Shown: positions 25,502-34,209 of the stretch, piece by piece
Layout: each line of letters opens with the position of its first letter
How positions within the stretch are numbered: position 1 is the stretch's first letter
Source: Shinella granuli
GTDB lineage: Bacteria; Pseudomonadota; Alphaproteobacteria; Rhizobiales; Rhizobiaceae
Direction: 5' to 3'
Length of the DNA: 64,000 nucleotides
Assembly (NCBI RefSeq): GCF_004341885.1
Contig: NZ_SLVX01000009.1
Coordinates: forward strand, 124,001-188,000
Notes under the pieces: generated by a model
Database searches by the model: none
Told to the model about the DNA's origin: nothing
What the model saw: the letters and a program-made list of their open reading frames with translations, nothing else
Made by a program: the position numbers and the translations under genes

Positions 25502-28264
25502 TCAGGCAGGTTCATGAACATCGGCCGGCATCGATACCGGCGCGGGCCGCACCTCCATCGCCAACTTGTAAAGCATGTCGGCCTTGAAGGGCGTCGCGTA
25601 GAGGCGGACCCCGATCGCATCCCGAATGGCATTGCCGAGCGCCGCGGCGACCGGATTGTACGGGCTCTCGCTCATCGATTTCGCGCCAAGCGGTCCGATC
25701 CGGTCGTAAGTGTCGGCGAAGAAGACCTCGGTGCGCGGAATATCGGCGAAGGCGGGGATGTGATAGCCCCGGAAGGTCGGGTTCGTGACCCGCCCCTCCC
25801 CGTCGATCTTGAGATCCTCGTAGAGCGCGGCGCCGATCGCCTGGGCGACCCCGCCCTCCACCTGGCCACGGCACTGCATCGGGTTCATCACCGTGCCTGC
25901 ATCGGCGGCATGGACGGAGCGCAGGATGCGGATCTCGCCGTAACGGCGATGGACGGCAACCTCGAAACCCTGGACATTGAAGGCGACGGAGCGCGGCGTG
26001 CCGCCGCTGCGACCCTGCCCCGAGAGCTTTACCCCCGCCAGGGCCGCTGCCTGCGCCAGCTTCGCAAGCGGGATGCTTTGGCCCGCGGCAATCACGACGC
26101 CCTCGCCGAGCTTGCACGCCGATCGCCGGGCGCCGGCGAACGATGCCGCAAAATCGAGGAGCATGCCGGCAAGGTCCTCCGCCGCCTCCCGTGTCGCCGA
26201 GCCGGCGACGACCGTTCCGGTGCTGCCGAAGGCGCCCGTGTCATGCGAGATGTGGTCGGTGTCCGACTGCTTGATGCGCACATGGGAAAGCGTCGTGCCG
26301 AGCAGCGAGGCAACGATCTGCCCATGCACGGTCGTCGTGCCATTGCCGAACTCGGCCGTGCCGGTCTTCAGCTCGTAGGTGCCGTCCGGCAAAAGCGTGA
26401 CCCGGCTTTCGGCCCGGTGGCCGCGCGGCGGGATCGTGTCGATCATGCCGGCGGCGATGCCGCGGCCGATCAGCCAGTCGTCGGAGAGATCGGGATGCGG
26501 CCCTTTGCACAGGGCGGCTTCCACCCTGTCAAGGCACTGGTCGAGCCCGTAGCTGCCATATTCCACGTCATGCGGGCCGTCGTCCGCCGCGGTCATCGGG
26601 TCGCCCGGCACGACGACGTTGATCCGTCGGAACGCGATCGGGTCCATGCCGATCTGCCGGGCTACCTCGTCCATCGCCGATTCGATCGCGAAATTGCTCT
26701 GGCTCAGCCCATAGCCGCGAAAGGCACCGCTCGGCATTTCGTTGGTGTAGATGGCGACGGAATCGACCTTCTTGTTGGGGCAGCGGTAAAGCGCAATGCA
26801 TTCTCCCGAGCCGTGGTACATGACACCCGGTCCGTGATTGCCATAGGCGCCCGTATTGGAGAGCATGCGCATCGAAATGGCCGTCAGGCGGCCGTCCTTC
26901 TTCGCGCCGACCTTCACCGTGATCTTCATCGGATGCCGGCTGGTGGAGGCGGAAAACTGTTCCATACGCGTATATTCGAGCTTCACCGGGCGCCCGGTCT
27001 TGAAAACGGCGAGCGCCACGATGTCCTCGGTGATCATCTCCTGCTTGCCGCCGAAACCGCCGCCGACGCGCTCGGCGAAGACCCGGATCTTGTCCTGCGG
27101 CAGGTCGAAGAGGGCACACAGCGCGTCGCGCGTCAGGAACGGCACCTGCGTGCTGGTGCGCATGTTGAGTCGCCCGTCGCCGTCGAGCCAGCCGATGGCG
27201 CCATGGGTTTCGAGATGGGCGTGCTGCACGCGCTGGATATGGTAGGTGCCCTCGTGGATGGCGTCCGCCTCGGCAAAACCCGCCTCGACATCGCCGAGAT
27301 GCCCATGCAGTTCGGCGACGATATTGCGCTGCGGATTGGCGATGCGGGACGAGAGGGGCTTGTCATGCACGACATGCGCACCGGGCTTCAGGGCGTCCTC
27401 CGGATCGAAGACAGCGGGCAGCAGTTCATATTCGACCGCAATCAGCTTGCAGCCGGCCTCGGCGATCCCCTCGCTTTCCGCAATGACGGCTGCAACCCGC
27501 TGGCCGATATGGCGGACGATCGGATCTAGCACCAGCGTGTCGTCGGGGTCGTCCGTATACATCTCGTGGCGCGCGGTGGAGAAATAGCGATCCGGCGCAT
27601 CCTCGTGGGTCAGCACCGCGACGACGCCCGGCAGCGCAAGCGCGGCGCGCGCATCGATGGAAACGATGCGCGCGGACGGATGCGGCGCACGCAGGATCTT
27701 CATATGGGTGAGGCCGGCCAGGTCACCGACGGGCGCGACATCCATCGTGTAACGCACACGGCCGGTCACGACGCCAGGCCCAGCAGGGGCCGCGAGATTG
27801 CGGCCGCACGCCTCGCCTGCGCCGACGCGCTCGACATGCTTCACGCCTTCTATGGCATCCGCAATCGCCCGGTAGCCGGTGCAACGGCACAGGTTGCCCT
27901 TGAGCGCGGCCGGCAGGTCACGGCGCTGGGCCTGGTCGAGCGCCGCCGCCGTCATGATCGCGCCGGCCGTGCAGAAGCCGCACTGGAAACCCTGCGCGTC
28001 GAGAAAGGACTGCTGCACCGGATGCAGGTCGTCCGGCGATCCGAGCCCCTCGATCGTCGTCACCTCCAAGCCTTCGGCACGAAATGCCGGCACCAGGCAG
28101 CTATGCACCGGCCGGCCGTCGAGGTGGACGGTGCAGGCACCGCAGTCGCCCGCATCGCACCCCTTCTTGACCCCGAAACAGCCGAGGTCGCGCAGGAAGG
28201 TGCGCAGGCACTGGCCCGGACGGGGCGTTGCCCCATGCTCCACGCCGTTTACGAGATAGGTCAT
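25502..28264 (-). CDS. Molybdenum hydroxylase, fused [2Fe-2S] and Moco subunits (XdhD-like)
   Basis: 920 residues. Residues 1-160 are a ferredoxin-type domain with two cluster sites: C36, C41, C44, C56 and C95, C98, C126, C128 (CGFC, CRCTGY). The rest is the molybdopterin-binding part with ERVGGGFGGKQE, GAFRGYGLSQ and, near the C-terminus, GAKSMSESPYNP, where the Glu takes the place of the catalytic Glu. Usually these are separate proteins; the fusion resembles E. coli XdhD, a putative hypoxanthine oxidase. The substrate is likely a purine or other N-heterocycle but is unproven. ATGA overlap (28261-28264) couples it to the FAD subunit. Confidence 0.9.
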   Translation of the reverse strand: MTYLVNGVEHGATPRPGQCLRTFLRDLGCFGVKKGCDAGDCGACTVHLDGRPVHSCLVPAFRAEGLEVTTIEGLGSPDDLHPVQQSFLDAQGFQCGFCTAGAIMTAAALDQAQRRDLPAALKGNLCRCTGYRAIADAIEGVKHVERVGAGEACGRNLAAPAGPGVVTGRVRYTMDVAPVGDLAGLTHMKILRAPHPSARIVSIDARAALALPGVVAVLTHEDAPDRYFSTARHEMYTDDPDDTLVLDPIVRHIGQRVAAVIAESEGIAEAGCKLIAVEYELLPAVFDPEDALKPGAHVVHDKPLSSRIANPQRNIVAELHGHLGDVEAGFAEADAIHEGTYHIQRVQHAHLETHGAIGWLDGDGRLNMRTSTQVPFLTRDALCALFDLPQDKIRVFAERVGGGFGGKQEMITEDIVALAVFKTGRPVKLEYTRMEQFSASTSRHPMKITVKVGAKKDGRLTAISMRMLSNTGAYGNHGPGVMYHGSGECIALYRCPNKKVDSVAIYTNEMPSGAFRGYGLSQSNFAIESAMDEVARQIGMDPIAFRRINVVVPGDPMTAADDGPHDVEYGSYGLDQCLDRVEAALCKGPHPDLSDDWLIGRGIAAGMIDTIPPRGHRAESRVTLLPDGTYELKTGTAEFGNGTTTVHGQIVASLLGTTLSHVRIKQSDTDHISHDTGAFGSTGTVVAGSATREAAEDLAGMLLDFAASFAGARRSACKLGEGVVIAAGQSIPLAKLAQAAALAGVKLSGQGRSGGTPRSVAFNVQGFEVAVHRRYGEIRILRSVHAADAGTVMNPMQCRGQVEGGVAQAIGAALYEDLKIDGEGRVTNPTFRGYHIPAFADIPRTEVFFADTYDRIGPLGAKSMSESPYNPVAAALGNAIRDAIGVRLYATPFKADMLYKLAMEVRPAPVSMPADVHEPA

Positions 28265-29157
28265 GGCCGTCCTCCGAGTTCGAGCCGGATCTCTTCCGCG
28301 AAGACATGCGTCATGTGCCGGCGCCAGTCGGGCAGGCCGTGGATGTCGTCGTAGTAGAGCGCCTCGGGAATTTCGGCTTCCAGGCGGCGCACGAGCTCCC
28401 TCTCGCCCGGAAGAGCGGCGAAAGCGAGCCGGACCGGGCGCCGCGTCGACGCCGTTACCGTGAGGACGAATTCCCCCCGGCTCGCAAGCGTTCCGATGAG
28501 AAGCACGCCGGAACGGCCGAGCGGCGTGAGGCTCGCGCGGCGAAAGGCCGTGCGGCGCGCCAGCGCTTGCCAGGGCAGGCTGATGCTGCGCAGGATCTCG
28601 CCCGGCCGCAGGTCGTTGCTGAGCGGCCCCTTCACGAAATCGACCACCGGAACCCTTCGCTCGGAACCATCCGGCGACCAGATGGTGCAGACGCCGTCGA
28701 GCGCCGCCGTCAGCGAGATCATCGGACCAGCCGGCAGCGACATGCAGAGATTGCCGCCGACCGTCGCCATGTTCCAGATCTTGAAGGAGGCGAGGAACGA
28801 GCGGCAGCACGTTCCGATCAGCCGCGCCGCCGGCCAGGCGACCGGCGGTTCGAAGGCATCGAGCGTCGCCACCTTGCATGTCGCCGCAATCGAGAGGCCC
28901 GCATCGCTGGCAACAAGGGGCTGCCAGCCGAGATCGGAAAGGTCGACCAGCCGGGAGAGCTTCGGCTGCGGCTCGGAAAACAGCCAGGTCCCGCCGCCGA
29001 GCCAGGCATCGCCCTCGCAAAACGGCCAGAGTTCGGCGCGCTCGCGCGGCCTCCTGACGGCGGTGATGGTGTTGATGTCCAAGGCGGCAGCTCCGGTGCG
29101 AATGGCGGCGTCCCGTGCCGCGCCATCACTGTCGCGCATCGCAACTGATCTTGCCAT
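28261..29157 (-). CDS. FAD-binding subunit of molybdenum hydroxylase
   Basis: About 298 residues of the CoxM/XdhB/YgfM family. FAD-binding segments are visible as GDAWLGGGTWLFSE and NMATVGGNLCMSLPAGPM. It passes electrons from the iron-sulfur domain encoded next to the final acceptor. The start is uncertain: ATG 29157 is used; ATG 29139 is 6 codons shorter and ATG 29196 is 13 longer. None has a good ribosome site. It is the first gene of the three-gene hydroxylase operon and is divergent from an LysR gene about 55 bases away. Confidence 0.85.
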   Translation of the reverse strand: MARSVAMRDSDGAARDAAIRTGAAALDINTITAVRRPRERAELWPFCEGDAWLGGGTWLFSEPQPKLSRLVDLSDLGWQPLVASDAGLSIAATCKVATLDAFEPPVAWPAARLIGTCCRSFLASFKIWNMATVGGNLCMSLPAGPMISLTAALDGVCTIWSPDGSERRVPVVDFVKGPLSNDLRPGEILRSISLPWQALARRTAFRRASLTPLGRSGVLLIGTLASRGEFVLTVTASTRRPVRLAFAALPGERELVRRLEAEIPEALYYDDIHGLPDWRRHMTHVFAEEIRLELGGRP

Positions 29158-29211
29158 TTCCAATTCAAGAGCAGATTGTTGCCGGAAAGGCATCAATGGA
29201 ATGCATCGCCC

Positions 29212-30210
29212 ATGCGCGCTCCGAAGGAAAAAACCACCCGTCCGTCACCGCCGCGCGAGCGCGCGCTGTCGCCTGCCCTGCTCGCCCGCATGTTCCACCA
29301 GCCCGCGATGATCTACTTCCAGACCGTCGCGGAGCTGCTCTCCGTTCGCGAATGCGCCCGCCGGCTCAACGTCGCGTCGTCCGCGGTCTCGCGCCAGATC
29401 GCCCAGCTCGAGGATGCGCTCGGCATGGCGCTCTTCCAGCGCGAGGGGCGCGGATTGCGGCTGACGGCGGCCGGCGAAATTCTCTTCCGTCATGTGCGCC
29501 GCGTTGCTTCGCCGCTGGAGGCGGCCGTCTCGGAGCTCGACATGCTGCGCGGGCTGAAGACCGGATCGGTGCGCATCGCCACGGTGGAGAGCGTCGGCCT
29601 TTCCTTCCTGCCGCCCCTCCTGACCGCGTTCGCGCAACGCTATCCGACGCTCCATCTCAGCGTCGAGGTCACGTCGTCGGCCGACGTCGTCACCCGCCTC
29701 GTCGACGAGACCGTGGATGTCGGCTTCGGCTTCGTCACGGTGCCGCCGCGCGAGATCGAAATGGCCGTCCGGCGCGACGTTCGCGTCGGTGCCCTGATGC
29801 GGCCGGACCATGCCCTGGCAAGCCGCCAGAAGCTGACCCTTGCCGACTGTTTCGTGCACCCTGTCGCGATCGGGACCCGCGAACTGTCCATCCGGCGCGC
29901 CATCCAGTCGACCCTCGACGCATCTGCATCCGTGCCGCCGCCGCTTCTGGAGGTGGGCTCCATCCGTATGCTGGTCGAGCTGGCGCAGGCCGGGCATCAT
30001 GTTTCGATCATGACCCCGATCGGCGCGCACACCGAAATCAGCAGCGGGGCTCTGGTGTTCCGCCCGCTCGACGATCCCGGGCTTTCCACCAACCGGTTCG
30101 GCCTGATGGTGCGCGCCCGCGCCGGTCTGCATTTTGCACCGGCCGTCTTCTACGATCATGCGAAGGAGCACTTCCGGAGCCTGGAACTGCCCGGAACGGT
30201 GCTTGCTTGA
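29212..30210 (+). CDS. LysR-family regulator, divergent from the hydroxylase operon
   Basis: 332 residues. The HTH lies about 40 residues in (YFQTVAELLSVRECARRLNV ... SAVSRQIAQLEDALG), so the N-terminus is longer than usual. The effector domain follows (SVRIATVESVGLSFLPPLL). The start could also be the internal ATG at 29290, which would give a classic-length LysR; ATG 29212 lacks a strong ribosome site. The divergent layout with the FAD subunit gene and the tiny shared gap point to control of the molybdenum hydroxylase by its substrate. Confidence 0.82.
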   Translation: MRAPKEKTTRPSPPRERALSPALLARMFHQPAMIYFQTVAELLSVRECARRLNVASSAVSRQIAQLEDALGMALFQREGRGLRLTAAGEILFRHVRRVASPLEAAVSELDMLRGLKTGSVRIATVESVGLSFLPPLLTAFAQRYPTLHLSVEVTSSADVVTRLVDETVDVGFGFVTVPPREIEMAVRRDVRVGALMRPDHALASRQKLTLADCFVHPVAIGTRELSIRRAIQSTLDASASVPPPLLEVGSIRMLVELAQAGHHVSIMTPIGAHTEISSGALVFRPLDDPGLSTNRFGLMVRARAGLHFAPAVFYDHAKEHFRSLELPGTVLA

Positions 30211-30358
30211 AGGAGGAGCCCCCGCGCGACGAAGGGATAGAGGGAAGCGCGGCAGCAAGGCATTCCTGCGGTCCGTCGCGTGCGCGTGCAGTTTGCTGCG
30301 ATACGGCGGCGACGCAAGTGGTGCCGGTGCGTGATCGGCCTATCGGTTCCAGCGACGC

Positions 30359-30386
30359 CTCGTTATATTCGACCGAAGCCAACGGT
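30359..30386 (+). promoter_or_regulatory. Mo-box-like site upstream of moeA
   Basis: The left half TCGTTATATT (30360-30369) is identical to the half-site of the perfect palindrome at 22641-22670. After a 6-base spacer the right half AAGCCAACGGT agrees at 7 of 11 positions with AATATAACGAT. It lies 107 bases before the moeA start, in the 282-base gap between the LysR stop and moeA, where I see no gene. It is a plausible weaker ModE-type site for moeA. Confidence 0.5.
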
Positions 30387-30492
30387 AGCGGCGCGCGCGG
30401 AGCCACCATTTCGAGGACGACCGCCGCCGCTGCGGACTGACGTGGAACCGGAATGAACTGTTCATTGCAGGCTGCCGGAATGTGAGGGGTGC

Positions 30493-31728
30493 ATGGGTAT
30501 CGAGAAGCCGTTCGGGAAAAGTGCCATTACCGTCGACGAAGCACGCGGAATGATCACCTCCGCGATACGCCCGGTCGCGGTGGAGACCATCGGCCTGCAA
30601 GAGGCATTGGGTCGGGTTTCGGCCGCCGCGGTCAAGGCACTGACGACGTCGCCGCCCTTCGACGTGTCCGCAATGGATGGTTATGCCGTCCGGGCTGACG
30701 ACGTCCCTGCCAGCGGCATTGCGCTTCCCCTCGCGGGCGCGTCGAAAGCGGGGCTTGCCGCCGTGCCGACGCTCAGTCACGGAACATGCATGCGTATCTT
30801 CACCGGCGCGCCTGTTCCAGCCGGCGCCGATGCGATCGTCATTCAGGAGGACGTGGAGAGCGACGGGGAGCGTATCGTCTTTCGCACCGCCGCCCAACGG
30901 GGCCTCTTCATCCGCAAGGCCGGTTTGAACTTTGCCGAAGGAGCCGAGGTCGTCGCGGCCGGGCGCGTGCTGACGGCGCGCGACATCGGATTGCTTGCCG
31001 CCTCCGGTCACGACAGCATCCTCGTCCACCGCCGGCCAAGGGTCGCGGTGCTTTCGACCGGCGATGAACTGGTGGCAAGCGGGACCGGCATCGGTCCGGG
31101 CCGGATCTTCGACGCGAACCGCCCGGCACTCCTTGCGCTCGTCCGGGCATGGGGTGGCGAGGCATCGGACCTGGGCATTGCCGGCGATGACGACGCCGCG
31201 ATCACAGCCGCCCTTCAGGGCTTGGATGCGGATCTCCTGCTGATCACCGGCGGCGCCTCCGTCGGCGACCACGACAGGGTGCGGCCGACACTTCAGGCAC
31301 TCGGCCTGAGCTTCGAATTCTGGAAGATCCGCATGCGCCCCGGCAAGCCGCTGATGTTCGGCACGCTCGGCGACATGCCGGTGCTGGGGCTGCCCGGCAA
31401 TTCGGTATCGGCCCTGGTCTGTGCCGTGCTTTTCCTCGAACCCGCCATCGGCGCGCTGGCGGGCCACGACGCTTCCGGCCCGCGGTTCGAGAATGCTCGT
31501 CTTGTTTCCCCAATCGGCAAGACGGGAGAGCGGGACGATTATTTGCGAGCAACGGTCTCCCTTGATGATGGTGCGCTCTTAGTCGAAGCGTTCTCCGAGC
31601 AAGACAGTTCGATGCTGGCCGTGCTCGCATCCGCCAATGCGCTCCTGTTTCGGCCGGCGGGGGCTGCGCCAGCCGTGGCGGGTGAAACCGTCAAGGTCGT
31701 CAGGCTTGACACGCTCCCCGGTTTCTAG
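30493..31728 (+). CDS. moeA: Molybdopterin molybdenumtransferase MoeA
   Basis: 411 residues, the usual MoeA length. Domain markers are PPFDVSAMDGYAVRADD near residue 60, FTGAPVPAGADAIVIQED, the MoaB-like core VAVLSTGDELV, ITGGASVGDHD and MRPGKPLMFG, and the C-terminal LPGNSVS (usually LPGNPVS). MoeA inserts molybdate into adenylylated molybdopterin. GAGGGG precedes ATG 30493. It is unlikely to be the only copy, as essential moeA usually sits elsewhere; here it seems recruited to a molybdoenzyme locus. The stop TAG lies inside the rhizobial-type repeat that follows. Confidence 0.92.
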   Translation: MGIEKPFGKSAITVDEARGMITSAIRPVAVETIGLQEALGRVSAAAVKALTTSPPFDVSAMDGYAVRADDVPASGIALPLAGASKAGLAAVPTLSHGTCMRIFTGAPVPAGADAIVIQEDVESDGERIVFRTAAQRGLFIRKAGLNFAEGAEVVAAGRVLTARDIGLLAASGHDSILVHRRPRVAVLSTGDELVASGTGIGPGRIFDANRPALLALVRAWGGEASDLGIAGDDDAAITAALQGLDADLLLITGGASVGDHDRVRPTLQALGLSFEFWKIRMRPGKPLMFGTLGDMPVLGLPGNSVSALVCAVLFLEPAIGALAGHDASGPRFENARLVSPIGKTGERDDYLRATVSLDDGALLVEAFSEQDSSMLAVLASANALLFRPAGAAPAVAGETVKVVRLDTLPGF

Positions 31729-31783
31729 AGCAGTTCCAGCAAAAGTGCGAAGCGGTTTTGCGTCCGGAATTGCGTTAAAATAA
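31726..31783 (+). repeat. Rhizobial-type intergenic palindromic repeat (CTAGAGC element)
   Basis: The segment starts CTAGAGCAGTTCCAGC and continues with GCAAAAGTGCGAAGCGGTTTTGC, whose ends GCAAAA and TTTTGC pair, then TCCGGAATTGCG. From memory, near-identical short mosaic elements are common between genes of Rhizobium, Agrobacterium and Sinorhizobium. It lies between the convergent moeA and DUF2478 genes and could act as a two-way terminator. The moeA stop codon is formed by its first bases. Confidence 0.6.
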
Positions 31784-31813
31784 TCCAAGTGGCATGACCA
31801 AGGGGCCATCGCC

Positions 31814-32338
31814 TCAGCGCGGACGAGGTGCCACGAGACGCGCCGCCCGCCACCAGCCGTCGATCGCTTCGGCATCCGGCTGCAGCCGGATCGCCGACGG
31901 CGCCCACGCGTTCCAGGCCTCCATATGCCTGGGCGAAACGGTCGTCAGCAAAGGCATGCCAGCCTGCGCGGCGAACGTGAACGCATCCCAAAGGCCCTGC
32001 CGCATCGCTTCCAGCTTGCCGAACTTGCTGAGCACCAGGACATCGGCGGAAGCGATACCAGCCATCAACACGCTGCAGACTTCCTCCACGCCGCGGGCGT
32101 CGAGGTGGCACGAGGTGCCGGCAGGCGGCGCATCCAGATGGATCGAAAACCGACGGCCGGTCGCGATGTCGCGCAAATGGCCCGCGCTGCACGCGCCTTC
32201 CCCTTCGTAACCCTCTGCGAGCACCCCTGCAACGCGGGCGCCCTCATCGCGCCACCGTGTCACGGCGTCCGCAAGCAGCACCTGCGGATGATGCGCATCG
32301 TGACTGGAGATAACGGCGATATTGCTTTGTATTGTCAT
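31814..32338 (-). CDS. DUF2478 family protein (putative NTPase-like)
   Basis: 174 residues. It starts NIAVISSHDAHHPQVLLADAV and carries GACSAGHLRDIATGRRFSI and ADVLVLSKFGKLEA, the recognisable core of DUF2478. This family is frequently found by molybdate-transport and nitrogenase genes; its reaction is unknown. ATG 32338 is the first credible start (upstream only TTG), without a clear ribosome site. It is convergent with moeA and divergent from an LysR gene, so it completes a set of molybdenum-associated genes. Confidence 0.75.
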   Translation of the reverse strand: MTIQSNIAVISSHDAHHPQVLLADAVTRWRDEGARVAGVLAEGYEGEGACSAGHLRDIATGRRFSIHLDAPPAGTSCHLDARGVEEVCSVLMAGIASADVLVLSKFGKLEAMRQGLWDAFTFAAQAGMPLLTTVSPRHMEAWNAWAPSAIRLQPDAEAIDGWWRAARLVAPRPR

Positions 32339-32578
32339 GATGGCGTTATAGCGCACAAGTTCGCCTTTGGCTTGGTCGGCAATCAGCAATCGCGGGACTG
32401 CCGAGCCTGTTTCTCCGAAGATCGAGGAGGCCGCCTGCCGCTACGCACCTCGCTTGCAAGTCCCTCGACTGTTCGATCAACGGCGGCGGCGAGGAGAGCG
32501 TCTCCATGCGCAGCACCACGGAAAGGCCGGTTCCGAGAATGCCTGACAGTAGGGAACAGGAAGGCAAACGGATCTAAA

Positions 32579-32606
32579 TGCGTTATAAGCACAAAAAAAT
32601 TGCATT
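32579..32606 (+). promoter_or_regulatory. Weak Mo-box-like site before LysR gene
   Basis: The left half contains CGTTATA, the core of the ModE half-site; the right half is poor. Together 13 of 22 arm positions agree with the perfect palindrome at 22641. A flanking pair AATGC/GCATT (32577-32581, 32602-32606) also forms an inverted repeat. It ends 14 bases before the LysR ATG. Another lone CGTTATA occurs at 32344-32350 near the DUF2478 start. The call is tentative, and an autoregulatory LysR site is an equally good reading. Confidence 0.3.
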
Positions 32607-32620
32607 GAACGGGGCTTCGC

Positions 32621-33520
32621 ATGGATATCGACCGGGCTCGCACCTTTCTTGAGATCGTCCATACCGGCAGCTTCCTGAAGGCGTCGGAGCGGCTGCACAT
32701 CACCCAGACGACGGTGAGCGCACGCATCCGCACGCTCGAAGAAGCGCTGGGGCGCAAGCTTTTCGTGCGCACGCGCAACGGCGCGGCGCTGACGGCGGCG
32801 GGCCGGGAATTCGAGCGCTTCGCCCAATCCTTCGTGCAGGTCTGGGAACGGGCGCGCCAGCAGCTCACCGTGCCGCCCGGCCGCACCGCCGTCGTGGCCG
32901 TCGGCGGGGAGGTGAGCCTGTGGAACCCCCTCATGCTCGAATGGCTGGTCTGGATGAAGGGGCATTGCCAGAATATCGCGGTCCATGCCCGCATCGGCAT
33001 TCCCGACCAATTGCTCGAACAGTTGCGCACGGGGGTGCTCGACATCGCCGTGCTCTACGCGCCGAAGCTGATGCCGGGCTTCCGGGTCGATCTTCTGGAA
33101 GAAGAACAGCTCGTCCTGGTTCGCAGCACCACCGGCTTGAAGGAGGGCGAGGAACCGGACCATGTCCATGTCGAATGGGGGCCGCAGTTCGCCGGCCAGT
33201 CCGGTTTCGGGCAGGCCGGCTTTGCCGAGCCGGCGCTACAGGTGGATTTCGGCCTGCTCGCCCTCCACTATATCCTGCGTGTCGGCGGCACCGGCTATTT
33301 CCGCAAGGGAACGGTGGCGCCCTATCTGAGGGCCGGCACGCTCGAAAGGATCAAAGGCGCCCCCGAATTCACCTATCCGGTCTATGCCGTCTACGCGGAC
33401 TCATCAAGGACCCGGCGGGATATACAGGACGCGCTCTCCGGCCTGCGGCAGGTTTCCCACCAGCCGGCCGGCGGTGTGCCGGCGATCAACACGAGCGGCA
33501 CTGTCTGGCTTAGAAAGTGA
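32621..33520 (+). CDS. LysR-family regulator
   Basis: 299 residues. The N-terminal HTH is MDIDRARTFLEIVHTGSF followed by KASERLHITQTTVSARIRTL; the effector domain starts near residue 90 (TAVVAVGGEVSLWNPL). No unusual residues are seen. It stands between the DUF2478 gene (divergent) and the nucleoside deaminase gene (co-directional, 111 bases downstream). Either could be its target. The HTH resembles that of ModE in general, as both are LysR-type, but there is no Mop/TOBE domain, so it is not ModE. Confidence 0.87.
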   Translation: MDIDRARTFLEIVHTGSFLKASERLHITQTTVSARIRTLEEALGRKLFVRTRNGAALTAAGREFERFAQSFVQVWERARQQLTVPPGRTAVVAVGGEVSLWNPLMLEWLVWMKGHCQNIAVHARIGIPDQLLEQLRTGVLDIAVLYAPKLMPGFRVDLLEEEQLVLVRSTTGLKEGEEPDHVHVEWGPQFAGQSGFGQAGFAEPALQVDFGLLALHYILRVGGTGYFRKGTVAPYLRAGTLERIKGAPEFTYPVYAVYADSSRTRRDIQDALSGLRQVSHQPAGGVPAINTSGTVWLRK

Positions 33521-33631
33521 GTGTTTCCAAGCGGGCGTGAAGGGACGCCAGGTCGCGCGCATCATTGGCGCAAGCCCCTTTCTCGCGCACTCTGTGACTG
33601 CAGGAATTTCAAGCGTTGAGGAAGAAAAGAA

Positions 33632-34132
33632 ATGATTGGCAAACAGAACAAGGGACAGGCAACCGACATCGACCTGCGCAACCTGCGCGAGGCGATGAAG
33701 ATCGCGGAGGAAAGCCGTGCGACGGGCAATCACCCGTTCGGCGCGCTGCTGGCGGGGCCGGATGGCGCCGTGCTCCTCACCGCGGGCAACACATTCAAGG
33801 ACGACAAGGGCGTCGGCCATGCCGAGATGAATGTCGCGCGCAACGCCGCAAAGGCCTATTCTCCGGAATTTCTAGCCGAATGCACGCTCGTCACCTCGGT
33901 GGAGCCGTGCTGCATGTGCTCCGGCGGCACCTATTGGGCGGGTATCGGCCGTCTCGTCTACGGCATGACGGAAAAGCGCCTCGCGGAACTGACGGGCGAC
34001 AATCCGGAAAACCTGACGATGGACATGCCCTGCGAGCGCATTTTCGATGCCGGGCAGCGCCGGGTGGAGGTCGTCGGCCCCGTCCCTGCGCTCGAAGAGG
34101 AGATTGCAAAGGCTCACGAAGGCTTCTGGTGA
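33632..34132 (+). CDS. Nucleoside/guanine deaminase family (CMP/dCMP deaminase fold)
   Basis: 166 residues. The zinc site is complete: HAEMN supplies the His ligand and the catalytic Glu, and EPCCMC supplies the two Cys ligands. GNHPFGALL near the start is typical of guanine- and nucleoside-deaminase members rather than tRNA adenosine deaminase. Guanine deaminase would give xanthine, a substrate for a xanthine-type molybdenum hydroxylase such as the one encoded upstream; that link is inference. GAGGAAG lies about 8 bases before ATG 33632. Confidence 0.85.
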   Translation: MIGKQNKGQATDIDLRNLREAMKIAEESRATGNHPFGALLAGPDGAVLLTAGNTFKDDKGVGHAEMNVARNAAKAYSPEFLAECTLVTSVEPCCMCSGGTYWAGIGRLVYGMTEKRLAELTGDNPENLTMDMPCERIFDAGQRRVEVVGPVPALEEEIAKAHEGFW

Positions 34133-34209
34133 ACAGGACGGGAGCCCGTCGTTAGCCGATTGAATCAAAAAGACCGGCTACAAAGACAGCGGATGCCTTG
34201 CACGGAAGC

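Noticed and set aside
24347-27529. 1060-codon plus-strand open frame opposite xdhC and the hydroxylase gene
   Set aside because: Translation is Arg/His/Gly-rich with no family motif, while the opposite strand encodes complete cofactor-binding motifs.
32621-33520. Calling this LysR-type protein ModE
   Set aside because: It has a substrate-binding LysR effector domain and no Mop/TOBE molybdate-binding domain; the ModE that would read the Mo-boxes is not in this window.
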